DNA from: Candidatus Paceibacter sp.
GTDB taxonomy: Bacteria; Patescibacteriota; Minisyncoccia; UBA6257; HR35
Direction: 5' to 3'
Length of the DNA stretch: 24,456 nt
NCBI GenBank assembly: GCA_023255765.1
Contig: JAGDVT010000026.1
Coordinates: 1 to 24,456 of the forward strand
Of this stretch, positions 15,206 through 23,519 are shown piece after piece (the first letter of the stretch is position 1; each line of letters opens with the position of its first letter). The notes beneath the pieces were generated by a model, which worked only from the letters and a program-made list of their open reading frames with translations, ran no database searches and was not told where the DNA came from. The translations under genes and the position numbers were made by a program.

Positions 15206-15559
15206 TTATCTGTATATTGTTTTGAGTTTCTTCCTTATTTCATAATCTGACATATTTCTTACAAAATAAAGCTTGGCTCTTCTTGTTTTTGATTCACCTA
15301 ATATTTCTATTTTTTTAATAATTGGCGAGTGATAGGGATAAATTTTTTCCACGTATTGACCTGCTACTTTTCCTCTTACTGTAAATGTCATATTTAATCT
15401 GTTTTTATTTTTAATAGCAATTACTAAACCTTCAAACGGGGTTAAAACTTCTTTATTTTTTTCTTTTGAAATTTGCCAGACTTTAACAACCATACCTGGT
15501 TTTAGTTCAGGCAAATCATTTCTCTTAAATTTTTCTTCAAAATTTTTAATTATATCCAT
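15206..15559 (-). CDS. rplS: 50S ribosomal protein L19
   Basis: 117 residues, full length, with the family motifs LPELKPGMVVKVW, LTPFEGLVIAIKNK, TFTVRGKVAGQYVEKIYPYHSPII and SKTRRAKLYFVRN. L19 sits at the 30S-50S interface. Its ATG begins one base after the discriminator base of tRNA-Lys, so tRNA 3' processing would leave an almost leaderless message. The stop is 2 bases before the lamin-tail gene. The usual rpsP-rimM-trmD neighbours are absent. Confidence 0.97.
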   Translation of the reverse strand: MDIIKNFEEKFKRNDLPELKPGMVVKVWQISKEKNKEVLTPFEGLVIAIKNKNRLNMTFTVRGKVAGQYVEKIYPYHSPIIKKIEILGESKTRRAKLYFVRNMSDYEIRKKLKTIYR

Positions 15560-15560
15560 T

Positions 15561-15633
15561 TGCCCCGGGAGGGATTCGAACCCCCGACCTCCTGCTTAAA
15601 AGGCAGTTGCTCTACCAGCTGAGCTACCGGGGC
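15561..15633 (-). tRNA. tRNA-Lys (anticodon TTT)
   Basis: Acceptor GCCCCGG/CCGGGGC, D arm GCTC/GAGC, anticodon loop CTTTTAA (TTT), T arm GGGGG/CCCTC with loop TTCGAAT, discriminator A. CCA is not encoded. It follows tRNA-Ala by 9 bases and precedes rplS by one base. Confidence 0.96.
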
Positions 15634-15642
15634 ATTAAAAAA

Positions 15643-15714
15643 TGGACCGGGTGGGAATCGAACCCACAACCTCCGGTGTGCAAAACCGGTGTTCTACCAT
15701 TGAACTACCGGCCC
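15643..15714 (-). tRNA. tRNA-Ala (anticodon TGC)
   Basis: Acceptor GGGCCGG/CCGGTCC, with the G3-U70 wobble that identifies alanine tRNAs. D arm GTTC/GAAC, anticodon stem CCGGT/ACCGG, loop TTTGCAC (TGC), T arm GTGGG/CCCAC, discriminator A. CCA is not encoded. Confidence 0.96.
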
Positions 15715-15747
15715 TTTTTAATTTTAATTATAAAAAATTTTAAGAAT

Positions 15748-18700
15748 TTATTCAATAATTATAGCTAGTGTTTCGTATGTATCTTGAAATGAATGGGAAT
15801 AATATGCCCAACCTCCTTCTACTGGTAAATAGTACCAAAATTTATTATTTTTATCAGGCCAGTATTTTGCTTTAGCAGAAAAATAAAATTTATCATCATC
15901 CATTTTTTCTCTTTCAAAAACAAAAAAGTAATTATCTGGTTCTAATTTTAATATATTTTCTAAATTAAAATCTACCCAATTTGGTTCAAAGCTCTTAATT
16001 ATACTACTTTCAGCAATCTTTGTTGAAAAAATTAAATTTCCTTTTTCTGGCTTATCTCCGCCTTTGTATATTTTCAGCCAAATATTATCTCCTTCGAGGC
16101 TATCTATTTTACTTAATTTTAATTTTACGTTTTTAATATAACTTAAATTGTCTATTTTAATTTGTTGTGCAATCTTTTGGACAGCAGTGTTAATTTTTCT
16201 TCCCCAATTAATGTTTTCATTACCATCTGCTTTAAACAAAGCGCAATCTAAACCCTTAATTTCTAATTCGTATTGATTTTTAATTTCATTATTCACAACT
16301 AAATTAAATTTTAATTTTTGGTTATTTTTAAGGTCATAATAACAACCATTGAATTCTATAGCTTCTTTCTTCCCAAATTCTTTAACTTCTGGTAAATTAA
16401 TATTTATTTTTTCATCATTTTCTTTTCTTATCTCGTAAATTGCATTATTTAATTTTTGATAAGGAGAGTTAAATTCAATTTTTATATTTTGTTTGCTTGC
16501 TGTTAATTTAAGATTTGTTAAATAATCAGGAGGTATTTCTTCTTTAGAATAACTATTTTGCGGCTCATTAGAATCAAATTCAATAAATTCGTTCTTATTT
16601 TCTTCATTATCATAACTATTTCCAAAATCTTTTTCTTCGTTTTTTATGCTTTCTTTTGTACTATCAATGCCAGCTTTTCTTACTAAGATTAATTTTTCAT
16701 CAAAATTCTCCCATTCTAATAAATCTATTAATTCTCCATCTGTGTTTATTAATTTCAATTTATTGTTTTTAGCGAAATCCTTATCTTTTGAGTAAATAAC
16801 ATCTGGTTTTATACTAAATTCTTTTTCTAAATTGTTATTTGAATTAGCTAAAAGAAAATAACCATATGCCTTTATTTTGCCTCTCAATTTATACTTGCTT
16901 TTTGTAGAAGTAGAAAATATATATTCTTCTTTGCCTTCTTTATTTATTTTTATTAAATTCCAGCCATCTAAATATACTTCAAAATTGTTTGGATTATAAA
17001 GTTCTATATATTCGTTCGTACTCGTTCCTTCTCTTATAAATATTTCAGATATTAAAATTTTAGCATTTGTTTTTAATTTATGTTCTTGTTCGCATAAATA
17101 TTCTGGTAAGTTAAATTCAGATTTAAATATTTTGGAAATATTTTCATCATCTATTTTATCTATAATTTGAATTCCTATATAAAATTGACTTTTAACTGGG
17201 CATTTATTTATTTCTAAATTTTCAATTCTGTCTTTACCATCAAATAATATAGTAAGGCTAGAAGTATTTATCCCAAACTCATCAAGATTTATTGTGTTTT
17301 CAAAATTAGAACTTGTAGATATGAATATTTTGTAAAAATAATTGGTAGTTGCAATATTTATTAATGGTTCTTTAAATTTAACTTCCAGAAATACATTTTC
17401 ATCTGTTGTTGTAACATTGGCTACAAAGTTATCTATATTTATATCTTCTAAATTAACAAAATCTTCTCTCGGTTTTTCTGTAAAATTAGAATTTTTAGGA
17501 TTTGGATTACGTAATTTAAAATCTTTAGAATTATCGTTTGTATCTAAATAGTTTAATCTTTGTATAGATTTGCTTTGAAGATTATTTAAAATAAATGGTT
17601 CTTTTTCATATTTATAAATTTTTTCTTTATTATCTCCAAAACCGACTATATCTGAAATTTCTCCGTTTGGCTTTCTTAAAATTAAAGAATTGTTTTTAGC
17701 AATCGAATAACTTTCTGCATAAATATAATCAGGTGTAATTGTGCCAGCATAATTTTTATTTGCAATTAAATAAAAACTAAAAGGCTTTATTGTACCAGAA
17801 GATTTTGTTTTAGGAAGCAAGATTTGCGTAGAAGGCGTATCTGTTGGAGATGAAATAGAAGAATATTTTTCTAATACCCAGCATGTTATATCTATTTCTT
17901 GATTATTTGGGTTATAAATTTCTATAAATTCATTTTTAGTATTTGTTGCTGATTCTATTTGAATCTCAGAAATTATTAAATTTGGATAGCTTTTGTTTTT
18001 ATAATCTTCACATTTGTCTCTATAAATTATTACACCACCTCCTCCTCTTAATACGGGTTTTTCTTCTATTTCTTCTTTTTCATCTTCTTTTTCTTCTATT
18101 TCATTATTTTCATTATCTGTATTAGTAGCTAAATTATTTGTTGATGTAATAAATGAAATTGAGGTAGTTGTTTCTAAATATTTGGCAATTTGTAAGTTTG
18201 TATTGGCAGTTTTTGTATTTATGCTCGTAGTTGTTTTTTCTATTTTATTTTCTGTAGTTACTTTGTTTGTAAACTCCTCAAAATAAGCGGTTTCGTTATC
18301 TTCTTCTTGTGCTTTGTTTTCTGGTTTATTTTCTTTTAATATTTGGTATATATTTGCAATATTAAAAACAATATTTTTAGGAGGTGTAATCAATGGATTT
18401 TTAACTCTATTTACAATTGTAGATACTGAGGGTGTGTCTAATGAGCTTATATGCTCTAGATTTTCCCACATAGTGGTTATTAACCTTCCTTTCATGGAGG
18501 ATAGTAATCTTAACGGTTGGTTCCACAAACTTTTAAACCATCCTTTATCTTCTTCTTCGTAAATATAATAAGAAAGTAGGCTCGGATTATTTCTTATTTC
18601 TTCTATTGTTCTAAAATAGAGTTCAATTAAAGAAGCGGAGTGTAGGATAATAGGCTCTTTAATTTTATTAAACCATTGGTATAAAATTTCCTTATGCTCT

Positions 18701-19530
18701 GTAGTAATTAGATTGAATTTATCTTTATGAACTTCCCAAAATAAGGGTATATTTAGATAAGAGTAATACAAATAACCATCTGGATTTTTTATTTTATACC
18801 CCACCCTTGGATAAGGGAAGTCATTATTTATTGTATCTTCTGAAAACCAATTATTTGCTGTAAATTTTGCTAGTTCATTAAATATTTCGTAAATATTTGT
18901 ATATTTTTTAAATTTAACACCTTTTGAATATAGCTCTTTTGCAATTTCTGGTTGATATTTATCTAAATATTCTTTTGCATAATCTTCGAAATATGATTTA
19001 GGATCTAAACCTATGCCTATATGAGGATCACCTCTTGCATGTTCTGGAACACCTAAATCTTGTAACAAATGTAAAATATGACCTAAAGATTTAAATGCGG
19101 TTTCATAATCTTTTCTTAAATAACTGACAATTGCTTTTTGCCAGGTTCTATTTAATTTGTAATAAAAAAATTGGTATTCTTGATTTAATGCCCAATCAAT
19201 TGATTTTATAGGATCTTTTGGTAAAGCAAAACCAAAAATAAAGCTCCATCCTGCTTCTGGTATATAACCTCTAAAATATTTTTTATTTAAGGCAATATTA
19301 TGAATTGGATCATAAAAATGATTTGCCCATCTTGGAGAAAAATCTTCTTCTCTTGATCCTTGCCTTAACCATTCTAGTTCTTGATCATTTATTTTTCTTT
19401 CAGAATAAAAATTATAAAATTTAACAGATTCTTCAGTTAACTTTGGGTGTGTGCTTGCAGCATCAAATGCAAATGCTATCTTTGTAAAAATTAAAAATAT
19501 TAATAAATACGTAGCTCTTTTATAATCCAT
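15748..19530 (-). CDS. large secreted protein: zinc phospholipase C/P1 nuclease-like head with two lamin-tail domains
   Basis: 1260 residues. A signal peptide (about 1-21, ending AFAF) leads to FDAASTHPKLTEE. The first 300 residues carry a spaced His/Asp set typical of trinuclear-zinc enzymes of the phospholipase C/S1-P1 nuclease fold: H28, D63, H71, D74, H77, H151 and H154, D158, H164, D168, H170 (GHILHLLQDLGVPEHARGD). A Thr/Asn then Glu/Lys-rich linker (about 400-490) ends in RGGGG. Lamin-tail domains lie near 515-670 (ISEIQIES...NEFIEIYNPNNQE) and 825-970 (ISEIFIREG...NEYIELYNPNNFE), and a beta-rich C-terminal region (about 1110-1260) follows that I cannot assign. It has no membrane anchor at the C-terminus. 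Likely substrates are phospholipids or nucleic acids outside the cell (inference). It overlaps the upstream gene by 31 bases; tRNA-Ala follows 33 bases after its stop. Confidence 0.82.
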   Translation of the reverse strand: MDYKRATYLLIFLIFTKIAFAFDAASTHPKLTEESVKFYNFYSERKINDQELEWLRQGSREEDFSPRWANHFYDPIHNIALNKKYFRGYIPEAGWSFIFGFALPKDPIKSIDWALNQEYQFFYYKLNRTWQKAIVSYLRKDYETAFKSLGHILHLLQDLGVPEHARGDPHIGIGLDPKSYFEDYAKEYLDKYQPEIAKELYSKGVKFKKYTNIYEIFNELAKFTANNWFSEDTINNDFPYPRVGYKIKNPDGYLYYSYLNIPLFWEVHKDKFNLITTEHKEILYQWFNKIKEPIILHSASLIELYFRTIEEIRNNPSLLSYYIYEEEDKGWFKSLWNQPLRLLSSMKGRLITTMWENLEHISSLDTPSVSTIVNRVKNPLITPPKNIVFNIANIYQILKENKPENKAQEEDNETAYFEEFTNKVTTENKIEKTTTSINTKTANTNLQIAKYLETTTSISFITSTNNLATNTDNENNEIEEKEDEKEEIEEKPVLRGGGGVIIYRDKCEDYKNKSYPNLIISEIQIESATNTKNEFIEIYNPNNQEIDITCWVLEKYSSISSPTDTPSTQILLPKTKSSGTIKPFSFYLIANKNYAGTITPDYIYAESYSIAKNNSLILRKPNGEISDIVGFGDNKEKIYKYEKEPFILNNLQSKSIQRLNYLDTNDNSKDFKLRNPNPKNSNFTEKPREDFVNLEDINIDNFVANVTTTDENVFLEVKFKEPLINIATTNYFYKIFISTSSNFENTINLDEFGINTSSLTILFDGKDRIENLEINKCPVKSQFYIGIQIIDKIDDENISKIFKSEFNLPEYLCEQEHKLKTNAKILISEIFIREGTSTNEYIELYNPNNFEVYLDGWNLIKINKEGKEEYIFSTSTKSKYKLRGKIKAYGYFLLANSNNNLEKEFSIKPDVIYSKDKDFAKNNKLKLINTDGELIDLLEWENFDEKLILVRKAGIDSTKESIKNEEKDFGNSYDNEENKNEFIEFDSNEPQNSYSKEEIPPDYLTNLKLTASKQNIKIEFNSPYQKLNNAIYEIRKENDEKININLPEVKEFGKKEAIEFNGCYYDLKNNQKLKFNLVVNNEIKNQYELEIKGLDCALFKADGNENINWGRKINTAVQKIAQQIKIDNLSYIKNVKLKLSKIDSLEGDNIWLKIYKGGDKPEKGNLIFSTKIAESSIIKSFEPNWVDFNLENILKLEPDNYFFVFEREKMDDDKFYFSAKAKYWPDKNNKFWYYLPVEGGWAYYSHSFQDTYETLAIIIE

Positions 19531-20087
19531 TTATTTGTATATTTGTTATATTTGAAAATGACATATGGAACATAATAAGGGATGTTTTCTTCTATAATGT
19601 CTTTATCTGGAATACGAAGTTCTCTACCTACTTTAAGTGTGTTTTTGAATATCTCACTATTTATCATCTCCTTAATTTCATTTTCTAAATCTTTGGGGCT
19701 CAAATAACTATATATTTTTTCATCCTCATTCATTCCTGTTTTTCTTGGAATTTCTATTATCCTTCTATTTCCTATTTTCATTAATTCATCATCATACTTA
19801 TCTTCTTTTATTAATTCTTCAAAATATTTTTTATATCTTTCTCTTTCGCTCAAAATAATATATTGGACAGCTAAATCTATGTTTTTATTACTTAAAGCAT
19901 CTAAAAACATATTCCATGTCTCTTCAGGTGTATTTCCTCCTAATTTTGTTTGAGCTATGTCTTTTTCAATAACATTTTTTTCAAATAAATATATTTGCTC
20001 TTTAAAAATTAAAATTCTAAAAAATACACCTGCGAATAATCCAATTAAAAAAACTAAAGATAAAATTAAAAATCTTTTTAGTCTCAT
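19500..20087 (-). CDS. membrane-anchored protein of unknown function
   Basis: 195 residues from ATG 20087 (MRLKRFLILSLVFLIGLFAG), chosen because it overlaps the stop of the upstream gene as ATGA. A longer reading from 20132 would add 15 residues inside that gene. One N-terminal hydrophobic anchor (about 5-27) is followed by a soluble domain that starts NTPEETWNMFLDALSNKNIDLA. This resembles NTF2-like/DUF-type domains often seen in small anchored proteins, but I cannot name it. The C-terminus (YVPYVIFKYNKYTNKWIIKEL) is a beta hairpin pattern. It sits in an operon with serS and overlaps the large secreted protein by 31 bases. Confidence 0.75.
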   Translation of the reverse strand: MRLKRFLILSLVFLIGLFAGVFFRILIFKEQIYLFEKNVIEKDIAQTKLGGNTPEETWNMFLDALSNKNIDLAVQYIILSERERYKKYFEELIKEDKYDDELMKIGNRRIIEIPRKTGMNEDEKIYSYLSPKDLENEIKEMINSEIFKNTLKVGRELRIPDKDIIEENIPYYVPYVIFKYNKYTNKWIIKELRIY

Positions 20088-20311
20088 GGGTTTGGTTTGT
20101 AATAAATTAAATACCATCCAGGATTTATCCAATAATAAAAAGGGTTAAGAGATTGATATATTGGTGCTCTTATTTCATTTATGTTTTTAACATCTTTAGG
20201 TAATTTGTAAACATCTTTAACAATCATATAGCTCCACCATAAAATTAAACTAAAAATAATATAACCTGTTAAAAATCCTAAAAATAAAAACTTTAAAACC
20301 TCTTTTAACAT
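20084..20311 (-). CDS. small membrane protein of unknown function
   Basis: 75 residues with one hydrophobic helix (about 5-30, FLFLGFLTGYIIFSLILWWSY) and a Tyr/Pro/Trp-rich tail ending YYKPNP. It starts 7 bases after the serS stop and shares an ATGA overlap with the next gene, so the three are translationally coupled. I do not recognise a family. The C-terminal aromatic tail probably lies at the membrane surface. Confidence 0.7.
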   Translation of the reverse strand: MLKEVLKFLFLGFLTGYIIFSLILWWSYMIVKDVYKLPKDVKNINEIRAPIYQSLNPFYYWINPGWYLIYYKPNP

Positions 20312-20318
20312 TTAAAAT

Positions 20319-21602
20319 TTAAATTATATCAAAGCCAGTATATTTTATTAATGCCTCTGGAATTTTAATTCTCCCTTCTTTTGTCTGGTAATTTTCAATT
20401 ATTGCAATAATAATTCTTCCTATAGCAAAGGCAGTTGCATTTAATATATGTACATACTCTAATTTATTTTTTCTTTTGAATTTTATATTTAATCTTCTTG
20501 CTTGAAAGTCTGTTGTGTTAGAACAAGAATGTGTTTCTCTATATTTGTTTTCACTAGGTATCCATGCTTCTATATCGAATTTTTCTGCAGTAGGATGACC
20601 TAAATCTCCTGTACATATATGCACTACCCTATAAGGAATTTTTAGCTTTTGCATTAAATATTCTTCAATAGCTAATAAGAATTTATGCTCTTCTACTGAT
20701 TTTTCCGGCAAGCTAAATGAGACCATTTCTAATTTATCAAATTGATGAACTCTTAAAATGCCTCTAACATCTTTACCATAACTACCTGCTTCTCGTCTAA
20801 AACAAGTTGAGAATCCTATAAACCTTATGGGCAAATCTTTTTCTAATAAAATTTCATCCTTAAAATATGGAGCAATAGAATGTTCTGCTGTGCCAACTAA
20901 AACTAGATTGTCTTCTGGTATTTTGAAAACTTCTATATCCCCATCATCTACATAACCTAAGCCCCACATTATATCCGGTTTTATCATAACAGGTGGTACA
21001 ATTGGCATAAATTCTTTTATTTTTAAATCTAAGTTATTTTCTTTAATAATTTTTTCAATGGTTTCAATATTAGTCAATTCATCAAAAACAAATTTAACTA
21101 TCGCAAATTCTAAAATAGCCGCCCTTCCTTTTAGGTAGCCAAATCTTGACCCAGAAATTTTACTAGCTCTTTTTACATCAATAATATCTAATTTTTCGGC
21201 TAATGTTAAATAGTCTTGAAATTCGAAATCAAATTTAGTTTTTTCTCCTACTTCTTTTATAACCACATTTTCTTCTTCGTTTTTTCCTACAGGCACCCAA
21301 TCAAATGGTGGGTTTGGTATTTTCCTTGCTATATCGAAAATTTCTTTTTCTAATTTTTCTATTTCTTCATCTAATTTTTTTATTTTTTCTTTAATTTCTT
21401 TTAATTTTTCAATTTCTTTGGGATCAGGTTTTGTTTTAGATTTTATATTAAGCTGATGCTTTAATTCATCCCTTAATTTAATAATTTCGTTTTGTTTTTT
21501 CTTTTTCTCAATTAATAAATCTATATCTACTTCAACATTCTTCTTTTTGCAAGCTTCTTTAAAATATTCTGGATTTTTTAATAATTTTTTGAGATCTATC
21601 AT
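20319..21602 (-). CDS. serS: serine--tRNA ligase
   Basis: 427 residues, normal length. An N-terminal long antiparallel coiled coil (about 30-95, Lys/Glu rich) grips the tRNA-Ser long arm. The class II core has TAEHSIAPYF (238-247), motif 2 TCFRREAGSYGKDVRGILRVHQFDK (266-290, with R269 and E271) and HPTAEKFDIEAW. Motif 3 is LNATAFAIGRIIIAIIENYQ (387-406). Motif 3 usually reads LNGSxLAVGR, so the GS-to-AT change is a mild departure. The start ATG 21602 is 15 bases from the divergent FtsQ-like gene, with TATAAT 7 bases before the ATG, so the message may be leaderless. It is the first gene of the long minus-strand run. Confidence 0.96.
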   Translation of the reverse strand: MIDLKKLLKNPEYFKEACKKKNVEVDIDLLIEKKKKQNEIIKLRDELKHQLNIKSKTKPDPKEIEKLKEIKEKIKKLDEEIEKLEKEIFDIARKIPNPPFDWVPVGKNEEENVVIKEVGEKTKFDFEFQDYLTLAEKLDIIDVKRASKISGSRFGYLKGRAAILEFAIVKFVFDELTNIETIEKIIKENNLDLKIKEFMPIVPPVMIKPDIMWGLGYVDDGDIEVFKIPEDNLVLVGTAEHSIAPYFKDEILLEKDLPIRFIGFSTCFRREAGSYGKDVRGILRVHQFDKLEMVSFSLPEKSVEEHKFLLAIEEYLMQKLKIPYRVVHICTGDLGHPTAEKFDIEAWIPSENKYRETHSCSNTTDFQARRLNIKFKRKNKLEYVHILNATAFAIGRIIIAIIENYQTKEGRIKIPEALIKYTGFDII

Positions 21603-21603
21603 C

Positions 21604-21617
21604 TTTATAATTATAAA
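21604..21617. promoter_or_regulatory. palindromic shared -10 region between serS and ftsQ-like gene
   Basis: TTTATAATTATAAA is a perfect 14-bp palindrome filling the 15-base gap. It contains a TATAAT on each strand (plus 21606-21611, minus 21610-21615), each ending 6 bases before the respective ATG. That is the spacing of a leaderless start. No good -35 is seen on either side, and any would lie inside the opposite gene. Confidence 0.4.
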
Positions 21618-22274
21618 ATGAAGAAAAGAAAAAAAATTAAGTTATTTTTCAATTATAAAATATTAGCGTTTTTTATATTTTTGCTTGTTTTATTTTATTT
21701 CTTGTTTTTTTTAAGTTTTGATATCTTTCTAGATAATAAAAAAATAGACAGGATGGGTGTTTTTAATTTCTTAATTTACAAAAATATATTAATTAAAGAT
21801 TTACTCGAAAAAGACCCTAGTATTATTAAAATTAATTTTGGTTATGATATTAAAAATTTAAAAATTTTTATAAGTACGGTAAAAGAAAATCCTATAGCTA
21901 TAATTTGTTCATCAAATTGTTATTATTTAGGAGAGCATTCATATATTTATGAAATTAAAAATGAACCAAAAAATTTATTAAAAATTATTAGCTATAGAGA
22001 AATATACCCGAATTCTTACTTAGAAAGCAATATCACAAATGCTTTATCTATTATTTTCGAAAACTCTAATATTATACCTTTTGCTATTAAAAAGGTTTTT
22101 ATTTTATCTAACAAAGATATTAAGGTAGAAACACAAGATTTTTCTTTTTTAATTGATCCATACAAAGATGTTAATCAGCAAATTAAAAAATTAACTTATG
22201 TACTAAAAAATTATAATTACCTTAAATTTAACCAGTTAGACCTAAGAATATCAGGTAAAATTTATTTTAAATAA
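21618..22274 (+). CDS. ftsQ: FtsQ/DivIB-like cell-division membrane protein
   Basis: 218 residues. A basic N-terminus (MKKRKKIK) and one transmembrane helix (about 14-36) precede an outside domain. In it, SIIKINFGYDIKNLKIFISTVKENPIAII matches the FtsQ pattern of a beta strand, a basic or aromatic 'tL.I.v.E..P.A' segment and then GEHSYIYEI in place of 'y.vd..G.v'. The C-terminus YNYLKFNQLDLRISGKIYFK matches the closing 'iDLR...vyvk' strand. The short outside domain (about 180 residues) is consistent with a reduced POTRA-beta layout. FtsQ bridges early and late divisome proteins. The match is by pattern only, so the symbol is tentative. No other cell-wall genes adjoin it. Confidence 0.65.
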   Translation: MKKRKKIKLFFNYKILAFFIFLLVLFYFLFFLSFDIFLDNKKIDRMGVFNFLIYKNILIKDLLEKDPSIIKINFGYDIKNLKIFISTVKENPIAIICSSNCYYLGEHSYIYEIKNEPKNLLKIISYREIYPNSYLESNITNALSIIFENSNIIPFAIKKVFILSNKDIKVETQDFSFLIDPYKDVNQQIKKLTYVLKNYNYLKFNQLDLRISGKIYFK

Positions 22275-22284
22275 TTTTAATTTT

Positions 22285-22452
22285 TTACTTATAAGGAAGA
22301 CAGTCTTTATGATATATAGGCCTTTTGAGGTTTCCTTCTTCATCTCTAAAAGGATCAAATGGGAGTTCTTTTATTTCTCCTCCGCATTTTGCACATATCC
22401 ATTTTTCACCATTTCTTGGCCTATACATTCGTCTCCCACCTCTTTTATGCAT
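22285..22452 (-). CDS. short CxxC zinc-ribbon protein
   Basis: 55 residues from ATG 22452 to TAA 22285. After a basic start (MHKRGGRRMYRP) comes WICAKCGGEIKELPFDP, then DEEGNLKRPIYHKDCLPYK. C20, C23, H49 and C52 would bind one zinc. The pattern resembles the CxxC-(x)n-CxxC small domains common in CPR genomes, in which a treble-clef-like ribbon is followed by an 'RPVYC.dC' end; here the third ligand is His. The role is unknown, but such proteins often bind nucleic acids or ribosomes. It converges with the FtsQ-like gene at 10 bases and follows the hydrolase gene on the same strand. Confidence 0.75.
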   Translation of the reverse strand: MHKRGGRRMYRPRNGEKWICAKCGGEIKELPFDPFRDEEGNLKRPIYHKDCLPYK

Positions 22453-22485
22453 TAACCAACTTATATTAATTTAACGACCAAGTTA

Positions 22486-22512
22486 ATTATATCACAAAAG
22501 TTTTTCTTTCAA
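22486..22512 (-). promoter_or_regulatory. candidate extended -10 promoter for the zinc-ribbon gene
   Basis: Minus strand TGATATAAT gives an extended -10 (hexamer 22486-22491), overlapping the stop codon of the hydrolase gene. A TTGAAA or TTTGAA sits 15-16 bases upstream. Start near 22479, leader about 27 bases. Confidence 0.35.
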
Positions 22513-23307
22513 AAAAAATATTATTTTATCGTATATTTCTGGAAACTGCTTGAGTATATCTGTACCATGACTATCACCTTGATATTCTAAAATAGTAGAA
22601 GATGGAGCTATTTCCTTTATTTTATTAACAGAAGGGTAGCTTTGTGCATCTCCTTTTGTTACAATTACCAACAATTTATCTCCCAATTCTTTTTTAAGGA
22701 AATCCTCAATTTTTATACCTCTATAATTTAATCCTGGCGAAAGTAATATTGCTGCTTTTATTTTTGGATTCATACTTAAAAATTGTAAAGATAGGTTTGC
22801 CCCTATGCTTGCTCCTATAAGAAATTGTTTTTCTATTGGAAAACCTTTAGATTCTAAAAATGAGCTTGCAGATTTTATATCATAGATAGATGATTGATGT
22901 TCTTGATCTGTAAACCTTTTATAATCTAGTAGCCCTTTAGTAGAGTTAATACTTTCTCCATGACCTCTGAGGTCTATAGCTAATAATGTATACCCTGCAG
23001 ATTTTAGTTTTGATGCTAAATCTTTGAAGCTGCTTTTATCTGCAGGCATCATATGAATAAGGATTCCTGCATATTTACTATCTTTATTTTCATAATAATC
23101 TCCTACAATTTCTACTCCGTCTTCTGTTGTAAATTTTATTTTTTCAAATAATTGTTCTTTTGATGTTTGTTCCATTAATTCTTTTTGCTCTTTTGTTTCT
23201 TTTAGGGTTAAATTTTTCTTAAAATAAGATATTAATCCTCCTAATGTCAATAATACTAAAAAAATAAATAATCCTGAAAATATTATAAAATTTATTTTTT
23301 TACTCAT
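22492..23307 (-). CDS. membrane-anchored alpha/beta hydrolase
   Basis: 271 residues. An uncleaved N-terminal anchor (about 7-28) and a Lys/Glu-rich linker precede an alpha/beta hydrolase domain from about 55. The catalytic triad can be placed: nucleophile S167 in GASIG (165-169), D220 in VTKGDAQSY and H247 in GDSHGTD. The family's IDLRGHGES is at 111-119 and an oxyanion-side HMMPAD at 85-90. It should be an esterase, thioesterase or lipase of the dienelactone hydrolase-like group acting outside the membrane; the substrate is unknown. The start ATG is 10 bases after tRNA-Asp, so the message is probably freed by tRNA processing. Confidence 0.85.
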   Translation of the reverse strand: MSKKINFIIFSGLFIFLVLLTLGGLISYFKKNLTLKETKEQKELMEQTSKEQLFEKIKFTTEDGVEIVGDYYENKDSKYAGILIHMMPADKSSFKDLASKLKSAGYTLLAIDLRGHGESINSTKGLLDYKRFTDQEHQSSIYDIKSASSFLESKGFPIEKQFLIGASIGANLSLQFLSMNPKIKAAILLSPGLNYRGIKIEDFLKKELGDKLLVIVTKGDAQSYPSVNKIKEIAPSSTILEYQGDSHGTDILKQFPEIYDKIIFFLKEKLL

Positions 23308-23317
23308 AACAGTTAAG

Positions 23318-23392
23318 CGGGGGCGACGGGATTTGAACCCGCGACCTCAGCCTTGACAGGGCTGCGCGCTAACCAGGCTGCGCCACGCCCCC
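23318..23392 (-). tRNA. tRNA-Asp (anticodon GTC)
   Basis: Acceptor GGGGGCG/CGCCCCC, D arm GCGC/GCGC, anticodon stem CAGCC/GGCTG with loop CTGTCAA (GTC), T arm GCGGG/CCCGT, discriminator G as expected for Asp. CCA is not encoded. It lies just after a terminator and directly before the hydrolase gene. Confidence 0.96.
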
Positions 23393-23410
23393 AATCTATA
23401 ATTTTAACAC

Positions 23411-23440
23411 AAAAAATTGGGGCCTTGCATAGAAGGCCCT
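23411..23440 (-). terminator. intrinsic terminator after the pilin-like gene
   Basis: Stem GGGCCTT (23420-23426) with AAGGCCC (23433-23439), 6-base loop, followed on the minus strand by CCAATTTTTTG. It ends the transcript of the LamG-type gene, about 80 bases beyond that gene's stop. The rest of 23441-23519 is AT-rich with no gene. Confidence 0.78.
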
Positions 23441-23519
23441 TATTAAATTTTATGTTAAATTATCACTTAAATAAATTAAATCTTTCACAATAAATTATTT
23501 TTTTAATTTGATAAAAAAA

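Noticed and set aside
20088..20132. Longer start at 20132 for the 195-residue membrane protein
   Set aside because: It would extend 15 residues into the upstream gene, while ATG 20087 gives a classic ATGA overlap and a good signal-anchor N-terminus.
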